Source: Caulobacter sp. 32-67-35
GTDB taxonomy: Bacteria > Pseudomonadota > Alphaproteobacteria > Caulobacterales > Caulobacteraceae
Assembly (NCBI GenBank): GCA_002280875.1
Contig: NCEV01000006.1
Coordinates: 35,710 to 99,709, forward strand
Length of the DNA stretch: 64,000 nt
Reading direction: 5' to 3'
Notes under the pieces: generated by a model
Told to the model about the DNA's origin: nothing
The model's database searches: none
The model's input: only the letters and a program-made list of their open reading frames with translations
Part shown: one piece after another, positions 53,796 through 61,668 of the stretch
Layout: each line of letters opens with the position of its first letter
Numbering within the stretch: the stretch's first letter is position 1
Made by a program: the position numbers and the translations under genes

Positions 53796-54614
53796 ATGAC
53801 GCAAACGACTTCAGCCGGCCGGGAGGCGCTTGCTGGCAAGGCCCTGGGCGTCTCGGCGCGGCTTTGGATCTTCACCGCCCTGGCGGGGCAACTGGCCTTT
53901 GCTCTGTACGTCGCATCGTTCTACGGCGGCGCGGCGGTTCAGGGACGGTTCGAGGCCTGGAACGACGTCCTGGTCGGCGGCTATGTGCGCGGCGCAATGA
54001 TCGGCAACATCGTGCTCGCGGCGCATCTGTTGCTGGCGGTGGTCATCACCCTGGGCGGACCGTTCCAGCTTTGGCCGTGGATCCGCCGGCGGGCGCCCTG
54101 GCTGCACCGCTGGAACGGCCGGTTCTATATGCTGACCGCTGTGGTCATCACCCTGTCCGGCCTCTACGCGGTGTGGACGCGCGGCACGGCGGGCGGGACG
54201 ATGATGCGGGTCGGCATCAGCCTCAATGGCGTGCTGATCCTCGTCACCGTGGGCCTGGCGTGGCGCCATGCCGCCGCGCGCCGGTTCGCCGTGCACCGCC
54301 GATGGGCGCTGAGATTGTTCCTGCTGGTCAGCGGCGTGTGGTTCTTCCGGATCGGCCTGATGTTGTGGATTCTGGTTCACAAGGCTCCGGTCGGGATCGG
54401 CGATGACTTCGACGGGCCTTTCGTGCGCTTCCTGGCGTTCGGCTGCTATCTTGTCCCGCTGGCGGTTCTGGAACTGTATTTCCGGGCCGAAGCGCACAGG
54501 GGCTCCGTCGGCAAGTCTCTGATGGCGACCCTGCTGACCGTTCTGGCGCTCTGCACCGCCGTGGGGATCTTCGGGGCCTTCATGGGGATGTGGCTGCCGC
54601 GCACCTTGGGCTAG
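53796..54614 (+). CDS. DUF2306 membrane protein
   Basis: 272 residues from ATG 53796 (CAGGGA upstream). Seven to eight membrane helices: LWIFTALAGQLAFALYVASF, GNIVLAAHLLLAVVITLGG, LHRWNGRFYMLTAVVITLSGLYAVW, GVLILVTVGLAW, LRLFLLVSGVWFFRIGLMLWIL, FLAFGCYLVPLAVLELYF, ATLLTVLALCTAVGIFGAFMGMW. The HRWNGRFYML and HRRWALRLF His-containing motifs are conserved in DUF2306 and may bind heme or metal. Function unknown. Divergent from the AraC gene. Confidence 0.82.
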   Translation: MTQTTSAGREALAGKALGVSARLWIFTALAGQLAFALYVASFYGGAAVQGRFEAWNDVLVGGYVRGAMIGNIVLAAHLLLAVVITLGGPFQLWPWIRRRAPWLHRWNGRFYMLTAVVITLSGLYAVWTRGTAGGTMMRVGISLNGVLILVTVGLAWRHAAARRFAVHRRWALRLFLLVSGVWFFRIGLMLWILVHKAPVGIGDDFDGPFVRFLAFGCYLVPLAVLELYFRAEAHRGSVGKSLMATLLTVLALCTAVGIFGAFMGMWLPRTLG

Positions 54615-54676
54615 ACGAGCGTTGCTCCTGACTCAAACGCATGTTTGACTGTGCGAAAATCAGGAGGAACCGTCCC

Positions 54677-55561
54677 ATGTCGCAGCCCACCTTCGAGACC
54701 CTGCTCTACGACGTCGAGGACGGGATCGCGACGATCACCCTGAACCGGCCCGAGCGGATGAACGCCTTCACCGCCCGGATGATGAAGGACCTGATCGAGG
54801 TGTTCGACGTCACCGACGCCGATGACGCCGTGAAGGTGGTGATCGTCACCGGTGCGGGCAGGGCGTTCTGCGCCGGGGCCGATCTGGGCGCCGGCGGGGC
54901 CACGTTCGATCGCACCTCGCCCCAGGCGCTGGAGCGCGAAGAGGGCAAGGTCGGCGACATCTATCGCGACGGCGGCGGTCGCTGCACGCTTCGCATGTAT
55001 GACAGCCTCAAACCCATCATCGCCGCCGTGAATGGCGCGGCGGTCGGCGTGGGCGTGACCATGCAGCTGCCGATGGATATCCGCCTGGCCTCGACCGACG
55101 CCAAGTTCGGCTTCGTGTTCGCGCGGCGCGGGATCAATCCCGAGGCGGCCTCGTCCTGGTTCCTGCCGCGCCTGGTCGGGATGCAGACGGCGCTGGAGTG
55201 GTGCTACACCGGCCGGGTGTTCGGCGCGCAGGAAGCGCTGGAGCGCGGCCTGGTCCGCTCGCTGCACGCGCCCGAAGACCTGCTGCCCGCCGCCCGCGCC
55301 CTGGCCCGCGAGATCGCCGACAACAGCGCTCCCGTTTCCGTGGCCCTGACCCGCCAGTTGCTGTGGCGCATGGCCGGCGCAGACCATCCGATGGAGGCCC
55401 ACAAGGCCGACAGCCGAGCCATCCAGTCGCGCGGCTCGGCGGCCGACGCCAAGGAAGGGGTCACCTCGTTCCTGGAAAAGCGCACGCCGGTCTATCCCGA
55501 CAAGGTCTCGACCGACCTGCCGGACATCTGGCCGGCGTGGGGCGACCATCCATTCAGCTGA
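54677..55561 (+). CDS. enoyl-CoA hydratase/isomerase family protein
   Basis: 294 residues from ATG 54677, with CAGGAGGA at ideal spacing. Crotonase fold: oxyanion loop GAGRAFCAGADLGAGG, KPIIAAVNGAAVGVGVTMQLPMDIRLAS, and the FARRGINPEAASSWFLPRLVG stretch carrying the second catalytic Glu; the first Glu position of classical hydratases is not obvious, so it may be an isomerase or other crotonase. Acts on acyl-CoA in the cytoplasm. Follows the DUF2306 gene after 62 bp. Confidence 0.9.
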   Translation: MSQPTFETLLYDVEDGIATITLNRPERMNAFTARMMKDLIEVFDVTDADDAVKVVIVTGAGRAFCAGADLGAGGATFDRTSPQALEREEGKVGDIYRDGGGRCTLRMYDSLKPIIAAVNGAAVGVGVTMQLPMDIRLASTDAKFGFVFARRGINPEAASSWFLPRLVGMQTALEWCYTGRVFGAQEALERGLVRSLHAPEDLLPAARALAREIADNSAPVSVALTRQLLWRMAGADHPMEAHKADSRAIQSRGSAADAKEGVTSFLEKRTPVYPDKVSTDLPDIWPAWGDHPFS

Positions 55562-55680
55562 GGCTTTTGGTCACGGCGAGGCGTTCCCATATCCAAGGGG
55601 CGCCTTACCCACCGCTCATCGGACGTTAATGACGATCTGATCAGTTCGGTGTGACGGCTGTTGCGACCGTCAGGATGACC

Positions 55681-56904
55681 ATGAGCGAACCCGCGCCCCT
55701 TACCGCGTTTCCAGAGCCTGAGGCCGAGAAGCCAAAGGCCCGTTCGCGGGCGGCCCTGCTCAAGCGCCTGGCCGACGTGGTCTGCCTGCCCGCCAGCCGG
55801 GTCAACGCCTTCGAACGGGCCATGACCGCCGACCTGCTGGTCGAGATGCTGCGCGACGCGGTGGTCGAGGAGCGCGAGAAGGTGGCCCGCCGCCTGGCCA
55901 ATCTGGTCGAGATGCCGGGCACGCTGGTGCGCCTGATCCTGCGCGACGAGCTGTCGGTGGCCCGCGCCCTGCTGGAAAATTCCCCCACCCTGGGCGACGC
56001 CGACCTGATCGACTGCGCCCGCCACGCCACCACCGAGCACCGGCGGATGATCGCCCAGCGCCGCGGCGTGGGCGAGATGGTCGCTGACGCCCTGGTCGAG
56101 GCTGGCGAGGCGACCGTCGTCGAAGTTCTGCTACGCAACGAGCTGGTGAAATTCAGCCACCACACCATCGAGACGGTGGTGGCGATGTCGCGCGACAACC
56201 CGCGCCTGCTGCCGCTGCTGCTGCGCCGGGCCGAGCTGCGTCCCAGCCATGCCTATGTGATGTTCTGGTGGGCCGACGCCGAGGCCCGCAAGCTGATCCT
56301 GCAACGCTTTGCGGTGTCGCGGGAGATCCTGCAGGACGCCGTCGGCGACCTGTTCGCCGTGGCCTCCGAAGAGGGCTGGCAGGACCCGATGTCGCGCAAG
56401 GCCCTGCAGTTCATCGAGCGCCGCCAGCGCAACCGCGCCGCCATCGCCAAGAGTCCGTTCGACAGCCTGGACGACGCCATCGCCGCCGCGCAGAACGGCA
56501 TGACCCGCGATGTGGCCGAGGAGATCTCGTATCTCTCGGGCCTCAAGCCCATGACCGGGGCCAAGATCTTCACCGATCCGGGCGGCGAGCCGCTGGCGAT
56601 CCTGTGCAAGGCCACCGGCCTGCCGCGCGCCGCGATCAGGGCCCTGTGGCGCGGCCTGCGCCGGCCCGAGGTTGACTCCACCGGCGCCACGGCGCCGGCG
56701 CTGGAGCGGGTGATGGCGGTGTTCGACATGATCGCCGTCGATCGCGCCCAGACGGTGCTGCGCTACTGGAACTGGTCGTTGTCCTCTGCCCTGACGCCGG
56801 CCCTGTTGAAAGCCATCCGCGAAGGCGACGAGGCGGCTGTGGACGAATATTCGGTGCCCCAGCGCGCCGCGATGCTAGCGCTATCACGCGATTTTGGCCG
56901 TTAA
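55681..56904 (+). CDS. DUF2336 domain protein
   Basis: 407 residues from ATG 55681 (AGGA five bases upstream; ATG 55675 is less well spaced). All-helical, rich in Arg, Ala and Leu with HEAT-like repeats (TLVRLILRDELSVARALLENSPTLGDADLIDCARHATTEHRRMIAQRRGVGEMVADALVEAGEATVVEVLLRN...). DUF2336 proteins are frequent in Caulobacterales and Rhizobiales; the function is unknown. Next gene is mucR copy 2 in the same direction after 199 bp. Confidence 0.85.
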   Translation: MSEPAPLTAFPEPEAEKPKARSRAALLKRLADVVCLPASRVNAFERAMTADLLVEMLRDAVVEEREKVARRLANLVEMPGTLVRLILRDELSVARALLENSPTLGDADLIDCARHATTEHRRMIAQRRGVGEMVADALVEAGEATVVEVLLRNELVKFSHHTIETVVAMSRDNPRLLPLLLRRAELRPSHAYVMFWWADAEARKLILQRFAVSREILQDAVGDLFAVASEEGWQDPMSRKALQFIERRQRNRAAIAKSPFDSLDDAIAAAQNGMTRDVAEEISYLSGLKPMTGAKIFTDPGGEPLAILCKATGLPRAAIRALWRGLRRPEVDSTGATAPALERVMAVFDMIAVDRAQTVLRYWNWSLSSALTPALLKAIREGDEAAVDEYSVPQRAAMLALSRDFGR

Positions 56905-57052
56905 CCGCAAATATCATTGAACGCATTCGGCCAATTGTTGCGGAGCGTTGATAAACTCAACCTCCGTGTGCGACGTGCTGGATCAGTTGGTGTTTATTCT
57001 GCATTTCTGGATATTGCCGCGTCTGGCTGTTTTCGCGTATTCACGCGATGAC

Positions 57053-57066
57053 TGATTACGGAATCA
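57053..57066. promoter_or_regulatory. inverted repeat with a GANTC site upstream of mucR copy 2
   Basis: TGATT-ACGG-AATCA, a perfect 5-bp inverted repeat 37 bp before the start; its right arm contains GAATC, a CcrM methylation site. Possible promoter-overlapping operator. Confidence 0.35.
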
Positions 57067-57103
57067 GACAAGAACAAACTAGAGCGGCGGCGGATTAGAT
57101 CAG

Positions 57104-57523
57104 ATGGACGACCAATCGGACCTCCTCGACATGACGGCGGGCATCGTCTCGGCCTATGTCGGCAACAATACGGTGACCGCGTCGGATGTTCCGGCGCTGA
57201 TCCGGCAGGTCCACAGCGCCCTGGCGGCCGTCGGCGGTCCCGCCGAGGTCGAGCCCGCGCCGCCCAAGGAGCCGGCGGTGCCGGTCAAGCGCTCCATCGC
57301 GCCGGACCATCTGGTCTGTCTGGAGGACGGTCGCAAGTTCAAGTCGCTCAAGCGCCACCTGCGCACCAAGTACGACATGAGCCCCGAAGAGTACCGGGCC
57401 AAGTGGAACCTGCCCAAGGACTACCCGATGGTGGCGCCCAACTACGCCAAGGCGCGGTCCGAGCTGGCCAAGTCGATGGGCCTGGGCCAGGGCGGCCGCA
57501 AACCGCCGCGCGGCGGGAAATAG
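57104..57523 (+). CDS. MucR/Ros-family transcriptional regulator (second copy)
   Basis: 139 residues, same layout as the copy at 38269-38709: MTAGIVSAYVGNNTVTASDVPALIRQVHSAL N-terminal part, CLEDGRKFKSLKRHLRTKYDMSPEEYRAKWNLPKDYPMVAPNYA C-terminal DNA-binding part, end LGLGQGGRKPP. Unlike the first copy it retains a Cys before LEDG, but no second Cys of the Ros finger is visible. Having two MucR proteins matches Caulobacter, where MucR1 and MucR2 work together. Followed by a hairpin at 57570. Confidence 0.93.
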   Translation: MDDQSDLLDMTAGIVSAYVGNNTVTASDVPALIRQVHSALAAVGGPAEVEPAPPKEPAVPVKRSIAPDHLVCLEDGRKFKSLKRHLRTKYDMSPEEYRAKWNLPKDYPMVAPNYAKARSELAKSMGLGQGGRKPPRGGK

Positions 57524-57569
57524 CCGAGTCGGATCAAGCGCTTGCCGTTTGCGCGGCCAGATATAAGCG

Positions 57570-57600
57570 ACGCCCGTCAGCCGAGTCGGTTGGCGGGCGT
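57570..57600 (+). terminator. hairpin after mucR copy 2
   Basis: ACGCCCGTCAGCC-GAGTC-GGTTGGCGGGCGT, 13 pairs with two G-T wobbles, followed by TTTCG; a weak T-run. Confidence 0.65.
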
Positions 57601-57724
57601 TTCGCTTGTTGGTTGACTCTTTGTTGAAATCTTGGCTGGCGGCGTCGTTTTTGCTTGCTCGCGATTCGGTCCTTAAGCGATAGTGAATCGTCGTGATTCC
57701 AACGGCTTGTTAAGGAATCTGAAG

Positions 57725-58216
57725 ATGAACGCGCAGTTGAGCGCATCGGCCTCGGCGGCCCGCGCTCACCAGGAGATGTTCGCCTACTGGGCGTCGCTCC
57801 GACGGGGGGCTGCCCTCCCGGCGCGCGCGGACCTGAATCCGCTTGGCATCAAGCGCATGCTGCCGACCGTCAGCCTGATCGACGTGGTGGGCGAGCCGCG
57901 TGACTATCGCCTGCGTCTGGCCGGCACCGGCCTCTACGGGGTCTATGGCCGCGAGATCACCGGCAAGGGTCTGTCAGACGTCTACAACACCGCCGCCGCC
58001 GACTACTGGCGCAAGGAGCTGGACAAGGTGGTTGATGGCCGCCGTCCCGGCGTGGGCGTCCACAGCATGGCCTGGCGCGGCGCGCCGCACATGTCGATCC
58101 TGTGGCTGCGGCTGCCCCTGGCCAGCAATGGCAAGGATGTCGACATGATCCTGGGCTATGACGCAGTGATCGGCACGCAGTCGGATCACGGCTTCAGCGG
58201 CATCCGGGCGGCCTAG
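57725..58216 (+). CDS. PAS-like domain protein (PAS_5 family)
   Basis: 163 residues from ATG 57725 (AAGGAA upstream). The sequence FAYWASLRRGAALPARADLNPLGIKRMLPTVSLIDVV and YRLRLAGTGLYGVYGREITGKGLSDVY is characteristic of PAS_5, a stand-alone PAS-type family common in alphaproteobacteria with several paralogues per genome. Probably a sensor or signalling adaptor; no output domain. Separate transcription unit. Confidence 0.82.
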   Translation: MNAQLSASASAARAHQEMFAYWASLRRGAALPARADLNPLGIKRMLPTVSLIDVVGEPRDYRLRLAGTGLYGVYGREITGKGLSDVYNTAAADYWRKELDKVVDGRRPGVGVHSMAWRGAPHMSILWLRLPLASNGKDVDMILGYDAVIGTQSDHGFSGIRAA

Positions 58217-58219
58217 ACC

Positions 58220-59131
58220 CTAGCTTTCCAGAAACGCCTCGACCTCGCGCTTGCTGGGCATGGACGGCGCGGCGCCGGATTTCTGCACCGACAGGGCGGC
58301 GGCGGCGTTGGCCATCTCGACGGCGTCGCGCAGGTCCATATTGATCGACAGGCAGGCGGCCAGGGCGCCGCAGAAGCAGTCGCCAGCCCCGGTGGTGTCG
58401 ACGGCCTTGACCTTGCGGCCCTCGATCAGGAAGGCCTCGTCGCGACGGATGCAGGCGACGCCCGAAGCGCCAAGGGTGACGATCACCACCTGGTCGGGGC
58501 GACTCATCAGCTTGCGCGAGGCGCGCGACACCTCTTCCAGCCGCACGGGCTCCTCGTCCAGCTTGGCGTAGGTGGCCAGTTCGGTCTGGTTGAGGATCAG
58601 GATGTCGGTCAGCGGAAACAGCGCCGCGCCCTGGGGCAGGGCCGGGGCGGCGTTGAGGATGCGCAGGGCGCCCTTGGCGGCGCCCGCCCGGAACAGGGCC
58701 TCGATGGCCTGGGCCGGGGATTCAAGCTGGCTGAGCAGCACGCGCTGTCCCTCCAGCGGAGTGGCCGTCACGTGCTGGGGGGTGATGGCGGCGTTGGCGC
58801 CGCTGGTCACCACGATCATGTTCTCGCCGCTGGCCGCCACCCAGACATGGGCCTGGCCGGTGGGCACGCCCTGAAGTTCCAGAACATCGGCCACCTGCAC
58901 GCCATAGCCGGCCAGCTTGGTCTTCAGGCCGGGGCCCGCGTCTTCACGGCCCACCGCGCCCATCAGCCGGGTCGGAGCGCCCATGCGCGCGGCGGCCACC
59001 GCCTGGTTGGCGCCCTTGCCGCCGGGAAACAGGTCCAGCGACCGGCCAGCAACGGTCTCGCCGGGACGCGGCAGGTCATCGACCCGCGCGACGGCGTCCA
59101 GATTGATCGAACCGAGGACGAAAACGCTCAT
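58220..59131 (-). CDS. rbsK: ribokinase (PfkB family)
   Basis: 303 residues from ATG 59131; the frame extends 24 codons upstream into fliP but family starts fit MSVFVLGSINLD. PfkB signature 1 (GGKGANQAVAAARMGAPTRLMGAVG) and signature 2 (DTTGAGDCFCGALAACL with the catalytic Asp), and N-Q-T-E in ILNQTELATYA. It phosphorylates ribose at C5 with ATP; other sugars are possible. 10 bp downstream of fliP on the same strand, so read-through from the flagellar genes is likely even though the functions are unrelated. Confidence 0.9.
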   Translation of the reverse strand: MSVFVLGSINLDAVARVDDLPRPGETVAGRSLDLFPGGKGANQAVAAARMGAPTRLMGAVGREDAGPGLKTKLAGYGVQVADVLELQGVPTGQAHVWVAASGENMIVVTSGANAAITPQHVTATPLEGQRVLLSQLESPAQAIEALFRAGAAKGALRILNAAPALPQGAALFPLTDILILNQTELATYAKLDEEPVRLEEVSRASRKLMSRPDQVVIVTLGASGVACIRRDEAFLIEGRKVKAVDTTGAGDCFCGALAACLSINMDLRDAVEMANAAAALSVQKSGAAPSMPSKREVEAFLES

Positions 59132-59141
59132 CGTCTGAACC

Positions 59142-59808
59142 CTAACCCCCGGCCCCGCGCTGGAAGCTCTCAACAAGGCTTCCTGCGACGAGTCGCCAGC
59201 CATCCACCAGCACGAAGAAGATCAGCTTGAACGGCAGGCTGATGGTCGCCGGCGGCAGCATCATCATACCCATGCTCATCAGCACGCTGGCCACCACCAG
59301 GTCGATGACCAGGAACGGGATGAACAGCAGGAAGCCGATCTCGAAGGCGCGCTTCAGCTCGGAAATCATGAAGGCCGGCGTCACCACCTTCAGCGGCGTA
59401 TCGGCGGCGGTCTTGGGCGTGGGGATCTTCGACAGGCGCACGAACAGCGCCAGGTCGTCGCGGTCCACCTGCCGCAGCATGAACTCCTTGACCGGCCCGC
59501 CGGCCGCCTCGAAGGCCTCGGGCAGCTCCATCTGCTGGTCCAGCAGCGGCTTGACGCCCAGGTCATAGGACCGCTCGAAGGTCGGGCCCATGACGATGGC
59601 GGTCAGGAACAGGGCCAGGCTGATGATCACCGGATTGGGCGGGCTCTGCTGCACGCCGATGGCGGTGCGCAACAGGCCCAGCACCACCACGATCCGCACG
59701 AACGAGGTGGTCATGATCACGATCGACGGCGCCAGCGACAGCACCGTCAGCAGGCCGTCGCAGGTCCTGCGAATTGGCGCCGATGAGGGATTTGAGCAGG
59801 CTGCGCAT
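59142..59808 (-). pseudogene. fliP: fliP, flagellar export gate protein, broken near the 5' end
   Basis: The conserved body is intact: VLSLAPSIVIMTTSFVRIVVVLGLLRTAIGVQQSPPNPVIISLALFLTAIVM, FMLRQVDRDDLALF, TPAFMISELKRAFEIGFLLFIPFLVIDLVVASVLMSMGMMMLPPATISLPFKLIFFVLVDGW. But the natural start, ATG 59808, which overlaps the fliO stop (TGATG), gives MRSLLKSLIGANSQD in another frame. The distance 59808-59744 is not a multiple of three, and the signal peptide and lead-in to the first helix (together some 30-40 residues in the family) are missing. So a deletion with frameshift at about 59752-59770. FliP forms the core export gate; without it no flagellum is expected. A sequence error is the alternative. 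Confidence 0.8.
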
Positions 59809-60134
59809 CAGACCACGGGCTCCGGAGCGCGCTGGACAGACAAGGACTGGGCGGGGGAGGGCGAAGCGGCGGCGGCCTTGGGCCCCCAGTCCAGCAGCTT
59901 GCCCTCGCCCAGCAGCATCAGGCGCTCCTCGCCGTCCAGGCTGAAGATCACCAGCCGGCGGGTCGGGTCCAGGGCCAGGCTTTCCACCACGCGCAGGCGG
60001 CGGATCTGGCGCGCGGTGACCAGCCGCGCGAAGGCGTCCGGCCCAAACCGGCGCAGGGCGTAGGCGGCCAGGCCGATCAGCCCCAGGGTGACAGCCAGGG
60101 CGGCGATGGCGCGGATGATTTCCAGGATGTCCAT
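59808..60134 (-). CDS. fliO: flagellar biosynthesis protein FliO
   Basis: 108 residues: short periplasmic start, one membrane helix (IIRAIAALAVTLGLIGLAAYALRRFG), then the conserved FliO cytoplasmic part (RQIRRLRVVESLALDPTRRLVIFSLDGEERLMLLGEGKLLDWGP). It helps assemble the FliP ring of the export gate. Its stop overlaps the fliP start by TGATG. Divergent from flgB; the 108-bp gap holds the CtrA box. Confidence 0.9.
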   Translation of the reverse strand: MDILEIIRAIAALAVTLGLIGLAAYALRRFGPDAFARLVTARQIRRLRVVESLALDPTRRLVIFSLDGEERLMLLGEGKLLDWGPKAAAASPSPAQSLSVQRAPEPVV

Positions 60135-60212
60135 GACGCCCGTATCGACCAGCTAAGCGAGACAAGATGGCGCAGGCGAAAGCTGCGTCGATACTGGTGT
60201 GCCTGAGGCTTC

Positions 60213-60228
60213 TTAATGCCGGATTAAC
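60213..60228 (+). promoter_or_regulatory. CtrA binding box upstream of flgB
   Basis: TTAA-TGCCGGA-TTAAC, a perfect match to the CtrA consensus TTAA-N7-TTAAC, 15 bp before the flgB start in the divergent fliO/flgB region. CtrA activates class II flagellar genes in Caulobacter. Confidence 0.85.
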
Positions 60229-60242
60229 CCTGTTTCTTCACC

Positions 60243-60698
60243 ATGATCGCCATGGGTCCCGACGACATTCCCCTTTTTGGCATGCTCAAGAGCCGGCTCG
60301 GCTATTTGTCCGAGCGGCAGAAGGTCATCGCCCAGAACGTGGCCAACGCCAGCACGCCCGGCTATCAGCCGCGCGACCTGAAGGCCTACAGCTTTCAGGC
60401 CTCGCTGATGAACCAGGGTTCGGGCCAGGCGCCCTATCGCGGCGGCAGGGTGGCGCCGACCGGCGGCGTGCCGATGATGGCCACCTCGGCCTCGCACATG
60501 GCTCCGTCCAGGGCGCCCAGCGCCTGGCGCGCCACGGCCGGCGCCGACACCGAGACCACCCTCGACGGCAACGCCGTGAACCTCGAGGACCAGATGCTCA
60601 AGATGTCCGACGCGCGCATGAACTATGACGCCGCCGTCGGCTTCTACCAGAAGTCCATGACCATGTTGCGGATGTCCGCGCGCCGGCCCGGCGGCTGA
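60243..60698 (+). CDS. flgB: flagellar basal-body rod protein FlgB
   Basis: 151 residues; ATG 60243 or 60252 (no clear SD for either, and the CtrA box lies very close, suggesting a nearly leaderless transcript). Rod-protein N-terminus LSERQKVIAQNVANASTPGYQPRDLKAYSF and C-terminus GNAVNLEDQMLKMSDARMNYDAAVGFYQKSMTMLRMS. Proximal rod component. First gene of flgB-flgC-fliE, 10 bp before flgC. Confidence 0.94.
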   Translation: MIAMGPDDIPLFGMLKSRLGYLSERQKVIAQNVANASTPGYQPRDLKAYSFQASLMNQGSGQAPYRGGRVAPTGGVPMMATSASHMAPSRAPSAWRATAGADTETTLDGNAVNLEDQMLKMSDARMNYDAAVGFYQKSMTMLRMSARRPGG

Positions 60699-60708
60699 GG
60701 ATTAGGCG

Positions 60709-61128
60709 ATGCCCGAGATCAAATCCAATTCGCTGTCGACCATGGCCGTGGCCACCTCGGCCCTGCGCGCCCAGCAGGGCCGCATGCGGGTGATCGCCGA
60801 GAACATCGCCAACGCCAACTCCACCGCGCGCGTCGCCGGCGGCGACCCGTATCGTCGCCAGGTGCCGGTGTTCAAGCCCACCAAGATCGACGGCGCCGAG
60901 GGCGTGCAGATGCTGCGCGTCGAGCCCGACCAGAGCGACTTCAAGACCGAATACGACCCGGGCAATCCGGCCGCCGACGACAAGGGCTATGTCAAGCTGC
61001 CCAACGTCAACTCGCTGGTCGAGGCGCTGGACATGAAAGAGGCGCAGCGCGCCTACGAGGCCAATCTCAACGTCATCGAAACGGCGCGCGCCATGCAGTC
61101 GCGCACCCTCGATGTCCTGCGCAAATAG
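60709..61128 (+). CDS. flgC: flagellar basal-body rod protein FlgC
   Basis: 139 residues: MAVATSALRAQQGRMRVIAENIANANSTARVAGGDPYRRQVPVFKP and C-terminal GYVKLPNVNSLVEALDMKEAQRAYEANLNVIETARAMQSRTLDVLRK, the usual FlgC ends. Proximal rod. Between flgB and fliE with 10-bp gaps on each side. Confidence 0.95.
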   Translation: MPEIKSNSLSTMAVATSALRAQQGRMRVIAENIANANSTARVAGGDPYRRQVPVFKPTKIDGAEGVQMLRVEPDQSDFKTEYDPGNPAADDKGYVKLPNVNSLVEALDMKEAQRAYEANLNVIETARAMQSRTLDVLRK

Positions 61129-61138
61129 GGGCTGACCG

Positions 61139-61447
61139 ATGATCACCGCGCTCGCCGCCGCCAAGGCCTATGCTTCGCAAGGCGCCATGTCGGTCGGCTC
61201 GATCGGCGGCGGCGCCTCCGCCGCCAAGGGCATGGACTTCGGGGACCTCCTGAAGAACGCCATGAATGACGTCACCCAGAGCTCCAAGGCCGCCGAAATG
61301 AAGGTCGCCGAGCAGGTGGCCGGCAAGGCTGAGCTCATTGACGTGGTGACCGCGATCTCGTCGGCCGAGGCCAGCCTCGAAACCGTGATGGCGGTGCGCG
61401 ATCAGGTGATCTCGGCGTATCAAGAGATCATGCGGATGCCGATCTAG
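61139..61447 (+). CDS. fliE: flagellar hook-basal body protein FliE
   Basis: 102 residues; [71 protein letters not shown] matches the FliE pattern. It joins the MS ring to the rod and is the first exported axial protein. Last gene of the visible operon; the export genes fliQ/fliR that often follow are not here. Confidence 0.94.
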   Translation: MITALAAAKAYASQGAMSVGSIGGGASAAKGMDFGDLLKNAMNDVTQSSKAAEMKVAEQVAGKAELIDVVTAISSAEASLETVMAVRDQVISAYQEIMRMPI

Positions 61448-61496
61448 CGGCTGTTTTCGTCGCCCGCTTCACCTTCTGTCTCTACCCAAAGCACGC

Positions 61497-61629
61497 CGTC
61501 ATTCCCGCCCTTGTGGCGGGAACCCCTCTATCCGCCGCAGGTGCGGGAGGGGCGAAGTGCGCGCGCACTTCGCTGGCGCTTCACGTGTCAGCTGAAACAG
61601 GGGTTCCCGCCACAAGGCGGGAATGACGG
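61497..61629. repeat. 133-bp element with long terminal inverted repeats
   Basis: Left arm 61497-61528 and right arm 61599-61629 are exact reverse complements (starting CCGTCATTCCCGCC) except for one extra C at 61508-61510. In the middle is a perfect 22-bp palindrome GCGAAGTGC...GCACTTCGC (61552-61573). No frame inside. It resembles REP/MITE-like intergenic repeats; it lies between the fliE and kinase stops (convergent) and may also end both transcripts. Confidence 0.75.
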
Positions 61630-61668
61630 AGGTTTGGGCAAAATGCTGAGCGCTGAACGCCCCAACCC

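Noticed and set aside
56870-56885. GCTAGCGCTATC as a second XylR-type operator
   Set aside because: Only the inner TAGCGCTA core matches and it lies inside the end of the DUF2336 coding region, not in a promoter.
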